Part shown: positions 32,549 through 40,754 of the stretch, one piece after another
Numbering within the stretch: position 1 is the first letter of the stretch
Layout: each line of letters opens with the position of its first letter
Origin: an uncultured Eggerthella sp.
GTDB taxonomy: Bacteria; Actinomycetota; Coriobacteriia; Coriobacteriales; Eggerthellaceae
Length of the DNA stretch: 64,000 nucleotides
Direction of reading: 5' to 3'
Assembly: GCA_900542065.1 (NCBI GenBank)
Contig: UQLU01000002.1
Span: 62,001 to 126,000 of the forward strand
Notes under the pieces: model-generated
Told to the model about the DNA's origin: nothing
The model's input: only the letters and a program-made list of their open reading frames with translations
The model's database searches: none
Translations under genes and position numbers: made by a program

Positions 32549-33784
32549 CTAAAACCACTCTCTCTTGTTATAAACATATAGTCTTTCGAACTCGCTTTGG
32601 CTTTTTGTTAGATAAATAATGCCTTCAATAACACCTATGATCCAAACGATGCCAAGGATTAATCCAAATGAGAACAATCCGCCAATAAGGCCAATTGCCA
32701 ACATAATGAAGCCCTGCGTGTTATAGCCTAGATAAAACTTATGAACACCCAAGAATCCTAAGAAGATTGCTAACAGCCCTGCCGCTACATGATCTCGCGA
32801 AGCGACAGGTGGCGCGTAATGGGGCTGAACAGGTGGTTGCTGAGCTCCTTGCGTTGTTTGCTGATAACCAGGCTGTTGGTATCCAGGCTGTTGGTAGGTT
32901 GACTGCTGATAGTCTGGCTGCTGGGCAGATGCCTGTTGATAGCCAGCCTGAGCAGTCTGCTGATAATTTACCTGATCAGGCTGTTGGAAACCCGCCTGCG
33001 CAGCTTGTTGGTAGTTTTGCTGCTGTGTTTGCTGATATGCTCCCTGATCGGTTTGCTGATATCCAAACTGAGTCGCCTGATAATTCGGTCGAGTAGTCTG
33101 AGTGGCTTGATATTCCGATTGCTGATAAGTGGGTTGTTGTGCCGCTTGTTGATTGACGGACTGAGAAAACGTGGTTTGCTGATAAGGCGCCTGCTGACCA
33201 GTCGGCTGCTGGACTGCCTCTTGCTGGCCTGTTGACTGCTGACCTATCGGCTGCGTTTGCTGTGTAACATCTTGATTCGCAGGCTGCTGCGGGTTGCCTT
33301 GCGGAGGAGCATAGGCGCTTTGGCCATAAGCTGCTTGCTGTGCCTCGGCAAGTTTTTTCTCTGCTGCCTCCAGTGCCGCGCGCGCTGCCTCAAGCCCTTT
33401 TTCAGCTGCCGAAAGCGCTTCGTCGCGAACCGCATCGCCAATTTCTGAGCGCTGATGCGCTTCTGGTTGAGGCTCTGGCTGAGCTCCCGATTGAGCTTCT
33501 GACTGAGAGCTGTTTTGTGCTTCTGCTTGAGATTCTGCCTGACCAGCCGATCCTTCGGCCACATCCAAAGACTGTGCCTGCTCGGCTTTCTGCCCAGCCT
33601 GTTCTGCCTTCTCCTGCGCCTGTTCGTCCTTCTGTTCTACCTGATCAGCAGCAGAATGAGGAGTGCTCTGCTCTGCCTTTTCGACGTTCTGTTCAGCGTT
33701 TTCGGCTGGCTTTTCGGTTTTCTGTTCTGTCACCTTAAATTCTTCCTGTTTATTGTTTTGAGGGTCGTTTTCTGTATGTGCCAT
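32549..33784 (-). CDS. TM2-domain protein with Gln/Tyr repeat region
   Basis: 411 aa. Residues 1 to about 150 are a Glu/Gln/Ala-rich, probably coiled-coil region (EKAEQ, EQAQ repeats). About 150-325 is a low-complexity region dominated by Gln, Tyr, Ala and Pro with loosely repeated YQQ units every 8-10 residues (for example YQQPGYQQPGYQQT). The last about 85 residues form a TM2 domain: ASRDHVAAGLLAIFLGFLGVHKFYLG, two helices and a DxF-like turn. TM2 proteins are widespread membrane proteins of unknown role. The prion-like repeat domain on the cytoplasmic side is striking. Monocistronic. Confidence 0.88.
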   Translation of the reverse strand: MAHTENDPQNNKQEEFKVTEQKTEKPAENAEQNVEKAEQSTPHSAADQVEQKDEQAQEKAEQAGQKAEQAQSLDVAEGSAGQAESQAEAQNSSQSEAQSGAQPEPQPEAHQRSEIGDAVRDEALSAAEKGLEAARAALEAAEKKLAEAQQAAYGQSAYAPPQGNPQQPANQDVTQQTQPIGQQSTGQQEAVQQPTGQQAPYQQTTFSQSVNQQAAQQPTYQQSEYQATQTTRPNYQATQFGYQQTDQGAYQQTQQQNYQQAAQAGFQQPDQVNYQQTAQAGYQQASAQQPDYQQSTYQQPGYQQPGYQQTTQGAQQPPVQPHYAPPVASRDHVAAGLLAIFLGFLGVHKFYLGYNTQGFIMLAIGLIGGLFSFGLILGIVWIIGVIEGIIYLTKSQSEFERLYVYNKREWF

Positions 33785-34029
33785 AATTCAACGCCTCACT
33801 TTAATATGTTGATAATTTCGACATAGTAAGAATACCTTTTACCAAGCCTAACTCGATGTTTCGTTATGCTTCCGTAACGCAGCGTCCAACGCGTAAGATG
33901 CCTGTTTTCTTGCGTTTAGGTTGTCGTAAATGCCTAGCTGTCAAAAGCAGTGCAGCTACCATAGATGCAAGCATCTTTCGGCAAAACTGAAGTTACTGAC
34001 CTCGATAAGTTATTACCCCTGATTGGTTA

Positions 34030-34824
34030 TTAGTCCCGACTATCTTCGTTTTCTTTATCGCGCTCATGGAAAGCCTTAACGGTACCTACCACACGCATAA
34101 TTCGGTTGCGGAAAATCAAACACAGCAGTGCAATAGCGGCGGCCACACCAAAAATAATCAGACTAGTAGTAATCTGCCCTTCCGCCAAACCTGCCGCTGC
34201 ATAGGTAGATACCATCACGCCAGGAATGCGGCCAATAGTGGCAAGGATTAAAAATGTCCTCATACGCATATCTGTAAGCGGAACCAGATAGGTAAATACG
34301 TCTTTAGGCATTGCGGGAATAAGGAACAAAATAAAAACAACGATGTTTAATTTGCCCGATTTTTGGAAGGTATAGAACTTTTCTAGATGCTCTTTGCTGA
34401 CCATGTCATGAACAAACGGTGCGCCCAGCTTATGAACAAGCTGATAAATTACCGCACTTGAAATAACGCAGCCAATCAAAATAATCAACGCGCCAAGCCA
34501 TGGCCCATACAGCATACCTGCAGCAACCTGAACAACTTCACCAGGAATAAATGCCACAACCACCTGAATAAACTGTAAGCCGAGCAGCATCAGCACACCA
34601 AATACGCCTTGGCTCTGAATACTTTCAATTACTCGTTCTGTTCCGTTAGGCTCAAAAATCTGCGACAAGCTTGGCCATAGCGCAACAACAATGCCTCCCG
34701 TAATGCCGATAAAGGCAAGCAGACCTAGCAGCTTAAAGATATCGGCAGTTTTTACCTTATGACCAAAAATCGAAACAAAGCTTTCTTCTTTGGTTTCTAA
34801 TTGTTCGTTTTGATTATTGCTCAT
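34030..34824 (-). CDS. VTT-domain (TVP38/TMEM64, DedA-like) membrane protein
   Basis: 264 aa, about six helices. The VTT/SNARE-associated Golgi domain is recognised by FIPGEVVQVAAGMLYGPWLGA (re-entrant loop 1) and PAMPKDVFTYLVPLTDMRMR with RIPGVMVSTYAAAG (loop 2). DedA/TVP38 relatives are implicated in lipid carrier flipping and membrane homeostasis. The start ATG overlaps the TAA of the upstream PRC-barrel gene (TAATG), a sign of translational coupling. N-terminal Asn/Gln/Glu-rich cytoplasmic tail. Confidence 0.9.
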   Translation of the reverse strand: MSNNQNEQLETKEESFVSIFGHKVKTADIFKLLGLLAFIGITGGIVVALWPSLSQIFEPNGTERVIESIQSQGVFGVLMLLGLQFIQVVVAFIPGEVVQVAAGMLYGPWLGALIILIGCVISSAVIYQLVHKLGAPFVHDMVSKEHLEKFYTFQKSGKLNIVVFILFLIPAMPKDVFTYLVPLTDMRMRTFLILATIGRIPGVMVSTYAAAGLAEGQITTSLIIFGVAAAIALLCLIFRNRIMRVVGTVKAFHERDKENEDSRD

Positions 34825-35624
34825 TATTCCTCGTTATCTTCACCGTAGCGAGCACGTTTATATTCTTCTTTAAAAGCAGAAAACATACCTTTTGTTTTAG
34901 AAAGCTGTTGCCCTACCGCAAAAGCTCCTTTATTTACTGCATCGCCCGTTTTCTGTGCCATATCTGACGCGACAGGCTTAGCTTTTTCAAAGGCTTGCGA
35001 TGCTTTATGACTTACCACTGCGCTTGCCTTACCTGCACGTTCAGCCAAACCGCCCTGCGCCTGAATCGCAAGCGCCTCATCGGAGAGAATAATAGCGCCG
35101 TGCAGAAATTCTTCTTCGTTGGCTGCGGTAAGCTGATCACCTACACCGAGCTTGAAACCTTTAATGAACGCTGCAGGAATTTCGGTAACCCCCAGTAACG
35201 CACCTGCCGAGGTGCCTTTATCTATAAAAAGAGACTTAACTGTTCCATCTTCTGTACTGAATCGCACATTACCTACTAAGCCGCAGCGCTTTTCGTCTTC
35301 AGTCATCAATGGAAGACCCTGCCAAATTACGCATTCGTTCCAATCAACACCCAAGCGCTTACAGGCAGCAGATCCTGTGGTTCCCTTTGCTTCATTGATA
35401 ACAATATTGCCCTCTTCAACATCAAATCCATCGATTGAAACAAATAAATCGAGCCTGTGCATCATCAATGCAATATCGGGGCGCTTCACCGTAAAGCCAA
35501 CAACGCGACGCTTATGAGGATGAAAGATAAAAGAGTGCACTTTACCTATGCGTTTGAGTTTTTTACCAGTGGTATAAACTGGCATGCCCCGCAATTCGCT
35601 TATGAGGTATTCGCTCTTTTTCAT
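34824..35624 (-). CDS. PRC-barrel domain protein
   Basis: 266 aa. The first half contains PRC-barrel-type repeats (SELRGMPVYTTGKKLKRIGKVHSFIF near residues 9-34, and a second unit around RFSTEDGTVKSLFID). The C-terminal about 80 residues are Ala/Lys-rich helical (KASQAFEKAKPVASDMAQK), similar in style to the YtxH-like neighbour. PRC barrels bind RNA or proteins in RimM, photosystems and CdvA-like proteins; role here unknown. Translationally coupled to the TVP38-like gene by a TAATG overlap, which suggests the two act together at the membrane. Confidence 0.82.
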   Translation of the reverse strand: MKKSEYLISELRGMPVYTTGKKLKRIGKVHSFIFHPHKRRVVGFTVKRPDIALMMHRLDLFVSIDGFDVEEGNIVINEAKGTTGSAACKRLGVDWNECVIWQGLPLMTEDEKRCGLVGNVRFSTEDGTVKSLFIDKGTSAGALLGVTEIPAAFIKGFKLGVGDQLTAANEEEFLHGAIILSDEALAIQAQGGLAERAGKASAVVSHKASQAFEKAKPVASDMAQKTGDAVNKGAFAVGQQLSKTKGMFSAFKEEYKRARYGEDNEE

Positions 35625-35650
35625 ATATCTCTATCCTGTCCCATTACGGC

Positions 35651-35676
35651 AGATGGCGACTGTTAAGCCGCCATCT
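35651..35676 (-). other. Hairpin in the PRC-barrel gene leader
   Basis: Perfect 8-bp stem AGATGGCG/CGCCATCT with a 10-nt loop, 27 nt upstream of the PRC-barrel start. No T-run follows in either direction, so it is not an obvious terminator. Confidence 0.45.
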
Positions 35677-35893
35677 TTACGAGCCGAACTTACATTTATT
35701 CAATCACATCCACAAAGTATGACCGACAAATGTGTTCGATTTGTTGCTTTTAAGTTATTTGGCGTTCAAAAGCTCATGAAAAGTTCTTAGATGCGCTGCT
35801 TGCTGAAGATTCGCCGAACATTCCGTTTATGAAAAGTTCATTGAGCGATCTTTAAACTTTTACGCACTTTTGCACCAAGGAATATACCGATTG

Positions 35894-36529
35894 TTATTCG
35901 GTATCCTTTTCATCGCCAGAAGGGTTAATTTTTGCAGTAACCGTAGAAGCTGCGCCTGCTACCGCGTCCTTAGCGGTTGCAGCAGCGCCAGCAACTGCCT
36001 GACCAGCGTTTTGTGCAGCACCTGCAACAACCTGACCAGCGTTCTGAGCAGCTCCCGATACTGCCTGAGCAGCACCTTGAGCAGCAACCTTAGCATTTTG
36101 GGCTGCACCCTGAGCTGCATCGATTGCTACAGGAATCTTATCTACTGCTGCATCACGAGCAGCTTCAGCATTCTTTGCTACCTGAGTAGCGATACGTTCA
36201 CGAGCAGCATCGATCTTCTGACGAAGTTCATCGCCATTGTCGTTAAATGCCTGAACGGTTGGATTCTGGTTTACACGAGAAACAACATTCTTGTATGCAT
36301 CAGAGCCGTTATCTACTACGGTATTGATAACCTTCTGAGAAGTAGAAGCAGCCGCATCAACAAACTGACCAGCCTTTTCCTGAACATTAGCAGGTACTTC
36401 AATCTTTACATTTTCGTTGAGCGCCTCAGACAACTTAGCGCGATTTTCAGCACCAGTACGTGGAGAAAGCAGAAGACCAGCAGCAGCACCAATAATGCCG
36501 CCGATGACAAACGGAACAAATTTACCCAT
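35894..36529 (-). CDS. YtxH-like stress/envelope protein
   Basis: 211 aa. N-terminal glycine-rich helix FVIGGIIGAAAGLLLSPRTG is the YtxH signature. The rest is a long Ala/Gln/Asn-rich helical region ending in near-repeats (GAAQNAGQVVAGAAQNAGQ) resembling LEA-type repeats. ATG 36529 follows GAAGGGTG. A TATAAT box lies 45 nt upstream (36574-36579). A short stem (ATACCGA/TCGGTAT, 35884-35904) overlaps the stop codon. Function in the family is unknown; often stress-induced. Confidence 0.85.
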   Translation of the reverse strand: MGKFVPFVIGGIIGAAAGLLLSPRTGAENRAKLSEALNENVKIEVPANVQEKAGQFVDAAASTSQKVINTVVDNGSDAYKNVVSRVNQNPTVQAFNDNGDELRQKIDAARERIATQVAKNAEAARDAAVDKIPVAIDAAQGAAQNAKVAAQGAAQAVSGAAQNAGQVVAGAAQNAGQAVAGAAATAKDAVAGAASTVTAKINPSGDEKDTE

Positions 36530-36650
36530 CTCGAACACCCTTCCGACATCAATTTTCGATATCTAATGGTCTTATTATACGTGCATGTTTCGTTGCTTAT
36601 CTTGAGAAATACAAGCGACTATGACTTGTTTCCAATCCGATACGAAACGC

Positions 36651-37676
36651 CTACAGCGAAACCAAATGATTTAGCACGCCTTCAATTGAAAGACCCGCTG
36701 CTTCGCATGCTTTGGTAAACGGAGAGTCTGCCGCCATACAAGGAAGTGCCTCCACTCCAACAAAGCGAACTTGAGCGCCATCCCAAATTACCTGAACCAG
36801 CGCAAAATCACGTATTCCCAAAGAAAGACATGCCTCAAAAGCCGTACGTTCAATTTCCGAGCGAATGGCTTGTGCGATGCTTTCATCAGCTGAAAGAGAT
36901 TCAAGGCGAACAGGTGCGATTAATTCCATTGGAGCAGCCTCTGTCGAATCTTTCGCAACAGGAACTTCCTCAACAGGAGGCAACACATGAGCATCCCAAC
37001 CTGTTCCTAAAACCGCCAGCGAAAGGCGCACGCCTTCAATCCACTGGCACACCGTACAACCAAACAGTTCATACGCCTTGAATGCTTCCAGCAATTCTTC
37101 TTTGTTGTTTACCAAAAGAGACGCTGAATCCTCCGAGCTAACAAACGCAGCTTGAGAGGTGTCTGGATCTGCGTTTTCTTGGGAGGCTTGTTCGGATGAT
37201 TTGCCTGCGCACTGCAATAAACCCGCTGATCGCAGGGGCTTTATTTCCATAGGATAGGCACCAGGAATTCGCACCTCACATATATCAGCAAGTGCTTCAG
37301 TGTCCATTGCAAGCAAGTCAGACGAAATCGAAAAGCTCATTAAAGGCTCGGCGATAACGTCTTCTTCTGATGCTTCTGCATAACGACGCATTGCGAACAT
37401 ACTCGACCGAGCGTCGGAACTTAAGCGGCACGCCTCGGATTGAGAACCGAGATAAGGAATTTGCAACAGCTCTAGCAACTCCTGCAAAGCACCTTCAGAG
37501 CCTTTGGTCCCCGAAGCGATACAACATATCTCAGGTCGTTTTGCCTGAAGCTGAGCAACTACCTGCTTATCGACATCGAGAAGCTCTACCTGATGCTCAG
37601 CGTTTTGCAGAGCTTGAGCAAGCAAGCTTGCTTCAGACTGCATCGTATTATTATCGGCAAGGATTGCTACTTTCAT
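36651..37676 (-). CDS. D-Ala-D-Ala-ligase-like protein with altered catalytic residues
   Basis: 341 aa, clearly related to Ddl. The N-terminal domain KVAILADNN and GSEGALQELLELLQIPYLGSQ matches the Ddl phosphate-binding region; EGVRLSLAVLG then VLPPVEEVPV is the counterpart of the ligase middle. The catalytic end differs: the usual LEvNTxPGMT is FVGVEALPCMA (305-315), so the Mg-binding Glu and Asn positions are Gly307 and Glu309, and the ARVDF motif is ALVQVI. A Ser/Ala/Glu-rich insertion occupies the central ATP-grasp region, and the canonical HGxxGEDG is SGTKGSEG. Likely not an active D-Ala ligase. ATG 37676 follows AAAGG. Last gene of the group with the CphA-N-like gene 86 nt upstream. Confidence 0.78.
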   Translation of the reverse strand: MKVAILADNNTMQSEASLLAQALQNAEHQVELLDVDKQVVAQLQAKRPEICCIASGTKGSEGALQELLELLQIPYLGSQSEACRLSSDARSSMFAMRRYAEASEEDVIAEPLMSFSISSDLLAMDTEALADICEVRIPGAYPMEIKPLRSAGLLQCAGKSSEQASQENADPDTSQAAFVSSEDSASLLVNNKEELLEAFKAYELFGCTVCQWIEGVRLSLAVLGTGWDAHVLPPVEEVPVAKDSTEAAPMELIAPVRLESLSADESIAQAIRSEIERTAFEACLSLGIRDFALVQVIWDGAQVRFVGVEALPCMAADSPFTKACEAAGLSIEGVLNHLVSL

Positions 37677-37762
37677 GTGCGGTGCCTTTCTGCGTTGCCT
37701 TTCTTTTTGCTTGTGTACTGGTGTGTAAATCAATCATCGCAAATCGTAATGCGACAACTGGA

Positions 37763-38218
37763 TTAGTGGTTAGCGGTGACCATCCTCTGCGCCAGAAGAA
37801 TATCGTTAAGTACTCTTACGCAATCTTTGAGAACTTCAAGAGCCACTAGATCGTCTTCATATGAGAAAACCACCTTTGCCAACAAGCTATCTTCACGCAT
37901 CCATTGCGTCGTGCCCGTAAATACACGAGCTTCATCTTTACTTTGGCGCGTCTGCCCATCCACTACCATGTGCTCTAAAAGATGCGGTGTCGAGGTATTG
38001 TTCATTACATCTGAAAACAGGCGGCCTTTATGGTTGCGGCACGCATGAAGACCCACGGTAGGACAAATGTTCAATACGTATGCAATTACCTGTTCGTCGG
38101 TGTTAGCAAAGCATTCATCACTTACACGAATAAGCGTTTCTATTCTGTCAGGACGAATGCGAATTCGCTCTACTGTTAACGGAAGCTTATCTGCTGCCTG
38201 CGTTTCACCGAGTGTCAT
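37763..38218 (-). CDS. Stand-alone cyanophycin-synthetase N-domain-like protein
   Basis: 151 aa. Resembles the N-terminal domain of CphA (which binds the growing chain and helps in ligation). Matches I can align from memory: CPTVGLHACRNHKGR to the LPxLxEHxC...GGF block, TPHLLEHMVVD (77-87) to the GHIVEHVALEL motif, VFTGTTQW (99-106) to the GFGRTR motif, and AKVVFSYEDDLVALEVL to the VYNVVYEY segment. No ATP-grasp or Mur-ligase domain follows in the same chain; the Ddl-like protein next door is an ATP-grasp relative. The ATG overlaps the upstream stop by 4 nt (ATGA). Identification is by motif, moderate confidence. Confidence 0.62.
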   Translation of the reverse strand: MTLGETQAADKLPLTVERIRIRPDRIETLIRVSDECFANTDEQVIAYVLNICPTVGLHACRNHKGRLFSDVMNNTSTPHLLEHMVVDGQTRQSKDEARVFTGTTQWMREDSLLAKVVFSYEDDLVALEVLKDCVRVLNDILLAQRMVTANH

Positions 38219-39063
38219 TGCTTCACCAATTTAGTTGATACTTTTTCGCCCGTATCCGCATCGGTTTCCGTAATCACCAAGGTGGTTCGCTCGGGCGAAA
38301 ATGCGTAAGAACCCGATCCGCTGTATTGCTTGAAAGAAAATGAAATGGTTTTCTGGAACGTATCAAGGGTGTAGGGATACGAAACATCAGAAGTCATCAC
38401 AATATCGGTTTCATTGATCGTAATGCTTTGGTTTGACCCATCTATAACCCATGTACCTTGGATGTCAGCAGTATCGTCGTAGCGGAACCACTGATTCCAC
38501 GCTAAAAGTCCTGTACCAATTACCAACAGAAGGATTACTATGAGCGATCCAATAAGAAAGCGCCGAGAAATTCCTTTGCGCTTTAGGGGCTTGCGAGCCT
38601 TCAGCTTACCTGCAGCACTTGTGTCACTTACAGCGCTTACACCTTCCGCGCCACTTGCGCTACCCATAACGCTCGCATCAGCCACACCGTCTGCATTATC
38701 AACACCGCTCATGCTAGCCGCATCACTTGCGCCACTTACGCTACTTGCGCCACTTACACTGCTCGTGCCGCTTGCACCGCCGAACGCAAAACTGGAATCT
38801 TTAGAGTTATTCTTGGGAGCTTCCTGCAAAACCTCTTGAGTGCTTACCTTTTGGGCGCTTATTTCTGCAAAAGAACCCGAATCATGTAGCTGGGTTTTCT
38901 TGTTTTTCTTAAACGAACTGCGATCGAGTCGAGGAGTTCCCGTTTTAGAAGACGCAGTAGTGCTAATACGAGACCCCTGGGCGACTTTTTTCCCAGCAAC
39001 AGATGGGCGCTTTTTTTGAGAGCGCCCATCTGAAGAAAGGTTATTGTTCTTTTTTGCCGCCAT
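38215..39063 (-). CDS. Membrane-anchored protein with C-terminal lipocalin-like domain
   Basis: 282 aa. A Lys/Ser/Thr-rich cytoplasmic N-terminus (1-85) leads into a Ser/Ala/Gly/Val low-complexity stretch (SGASSVSGASDAASMSG), then a basic KARKPLKRKGISRRF cluster and one membrane helix (FLIGSLIVILLLVIGTGLLAW, about 170-190). The outer about 90 residues (IQGTWVIDGSNQSITINE ... FSFKQYSGSGSYAF) look like a small beta-barrel of the lipocalin-like DUF type that begins with a GTW motif. Overlaps the next gene by 4 nt (ATGA). Signals a membrane link for the CphA-N-like partner. Confidence 0.75.
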   Translation of the reverse strand: MAAKKNNNLSSDGRSQKKRPSVAGKKVAQGSRISTTASSKTGTPRLDRSSFKKNKKTQLHDSGSFAEISAQKVSTQEVLQEAPKNNSKDSSFAFGGASGTSSVSGASSVSGASDAASMSGVDNADGVADASVMGSASGAEGVSAVSDTSAAGKLKARKPLKRKGISRRFLIGSLIVILLLVIGTGLLAWNQWFRYDDTADIQGTWVIDGSNQSITINETDIVMTSDVSYPYTLDTFQKTISFSFKQYSGSGSYAFSPERTTLVITETDADTGEKVSTKLVKQ

Positions 39064-39120
39064 GTACCTGAATACTATCCTTAAACTGCGCCTACGTAGC
39101 TTAGTTTCATTCGCTTCAAC

Positions 39121-40404
39121 TTAGCGAATAACCTCAACGCCGCCCATGTAGGGAACCAAAACATCAGGAACTTTAACTGATCCGTCAGCCTGCTGATAGT
39201 TCTCCAAAACAGCAGCCATAGTACGGCCAACCGCTAAACCAGAGCCATTCAAAGTATGTACAAGACGGGATCCCTTGAAGTTTTCAGGATCACGATACTT
39301 AATGTTTGCACGGCGTGCCTGGAAGTCCACGCAGTTAGAACAAGAAGAAATTTCCTTGTAAGCGTTATAAGAAGGCAGCCAAACCTCCAAGTCATAGGTC
39401 TTTGCTGCAGAGAATCCGATGTCGCCTGTGCACAAAGAAATAACGCGATAAGGCAAGCCAAGCAGTTGCAGAATATTTTCCGCATCAGCCACCATAGCTT
39501 CCAGATCGTCATAGCTTTCTTCTGGCTTTGCGTATTTCACCATTTCAACTTTATCGAACTGATGCACACGAATAAGACCGCGCGTATCGCGACCAGCAGA
39601 GCCTGCTTCTTCGCGGAAGCAAGGGGTAAAGGCGCAATACTTCAAAGGCAAATCGGAAGCATCCAAAACTTCGCCAGAATGAATGTTGGTCAGCTGAACT
39701 TCAGCGGTAGGAATAAGGTACATTCCCTCGCGTGTTTTGAACAGGTCATCTTCAAACTTGGGAAGCTGACCAGTACCGGTAAGCGTAGTGGCGTTTGCCA
39801 TTGCAGGACACCACCACTCTTTATAGCCACGAGAAATATGAGTGTCTGCCATGAGGTTAATCAATGCGCGCTCTAAGCGAGCACCAAGACCACCCAACAA
39901 AACAAAACGACTACCCGCAAGCTTTACTGCACGCTCAGCATCAATAATGCCCAGATCTGCACCCAAATCCCAGTGAGGCTTCATCTCAATGCCTTCAGCC
40001 TCAAAATCGCGTGGGGTACCCCAACGACGAACCTCGGGATTGTCGTTTTCATCCTTACCTACTGGCGTAGTATCAGCAGGCATGTTAGGCGTACCCATCA
40101 ATAAATCGTTAAGCTTTTCTTCAGCTTCAGCACGCTTTGCGCTTAAATCGGCAATACGATCCTTCAATTCAGAAACCTGAGCCTTGGTAGCTTCGGCTTC
40201 GTCCCTTTTGCCCTCGCCCATCAACTTTCCAATAGACTTAGAAAGCACGTTGCGCTGATTGAGCAGTTCTTCTTCCTGACCGATTAATGAACGTCTTGAT
40301 TCGTCCAACTCTTTGAAATATTCAGAGTCCCATGAATGGTTGCGGTTTTCCATCGCAGTGGCAACTTCATCAAGGTGTTCGCGGACGAACCGGATGTCTA
40401 GCAT
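39121..40404 (-). CDS. serS: Seryl-tRNA synthetase
   Basis: 427 aa class II synthetase. N-terminal helical hairpin (about 1-110) for the tRNA-Ser long arm; motif 2 CFREEAGSAGRDTRGLIRVHQFDKVE and motif 3 GSGLAVGRTMAAVLENYQ are intact; LIPTAEVQLTN and SSCSNCVDFQARR are typical. Monocistronic or leading. There is no room for a T-box leader in the about 110 nt before the divergent gene. Confidence 0.97.
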   Translation of the reverse strand: MLDIRFVREHLDEVATAMENRNHSWDSEYFKELDESRRSLIGQEEELLNQRNVLSKSIGKLMGEGKRDEAEATKAQVSELKDRIADLSAKRAEAEEKLNDLLMGTPNMPADTTPVGKDENDNPEVRRWGTPRDFEAEGIEMKPHWDLGADLGIIDAERAVKLAGSRFVLLGGLGARLERALINLMADTHISRGYKEWWCPAMANATTLTGTGQLPKFEDDLFKTREGMYLIPTAEVQLTNIHSGEVLDASDLPLKYCAFTPCFREEAGSAGRDTRGLIRVHQFDKVEMVKYAKPEESYDDLEAMVADAENILQLLGLPYRVISLCTGDIGFSAAKTYDLEVWLPSYNAYKEISSCSNCVDFQARRANIKYRDPENFKGSRLVHTLNGSGLAVGRTMAAVLENYQQADGSVKVPDVLVPYMGGVEVIR

Positions 40405-40515
40405 GACTGTCCTTTCGACGTACTTTTCTACTTGGTTAATTCATAAAGATAATTAGTAGCGTTAGTATACTCTTAATCACTAATCTTCTGCGGTATCACT
40501 CGGAGGGTTAGCGCA

Positions 40516-40533
40516 ATGAACAGAAAAATGTGA
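40516..40533 (+). CDS. Possible 5-codon leader peptide (MNRKM)
   Basis: ATG at 40516 follows an unusually strong CGGAGGG site (8 nt), yet the frame ends after ATG-AAC-AGA-AAA-ATG with TGA. The stop overlaps a GTG (ATGTGA) that opens the next frame. It may couple or attenuate translation of the small membrane-protein gene. It could also be an accident of sequence. Confidence 0.4.
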   Translation: MNRKM

Positions 40534-40562
40534 AAGAAATTCAGGAAGGATCACTGAAAATC

Positions 40563-40754
40563 ATGGATTTCGCAGCGTTATATCATTTCCTGTTTGAAAC
40601 CATGCAAGGCATTGGATGTCTGATTCTTGTGTTTCTGGTTGCATCAACCCTTATTGCTGCAATATTAGAACGAAGAACCCGCAAAACCTTTAAAGATCGC
40701 GGTAACGTAGAAGATGACGGTTGGAAATTTGAAGAGGAAGAAGAAACAAAATGA
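40563..40754 (+). CDS. Small membrane protein upstream of pyridoxal kinase
   Basis: 63 aa from ATG 40563 (an AGGAAGGA site lies 12 nt before); the same frame is open from GTG 40530, giving 74 aa with a coupled start. One hydrophobic helix (IGCLILVFLVASTLIAAIL) followed by a basic then acidic tail (ERRTRKTFKDRG ... FEEEEETK). The stop overlaps the pyridoxal kinase ATG by 4 nt (ATGA). Not recognised; strongly tied to its neighbour by the overlap. Confidence 0.7.
   Translation: MDFAALYHFLFETMQGIGCLILVFLVASTLIAAILERRTRKTFKDRGNVEDDGWKFEEEEETK

Noticed and set aside
35870..36718. 282-codon plus-strand frame rich in Ser/Cys/Leu
   Set aside because: Antisense to the Ala-rich YtxH-like gene; composition is a mirror of the Ala codons.
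40405..40515. T-box leader of serS
   Set aside because: Too short and no specifier or TGG box seen.
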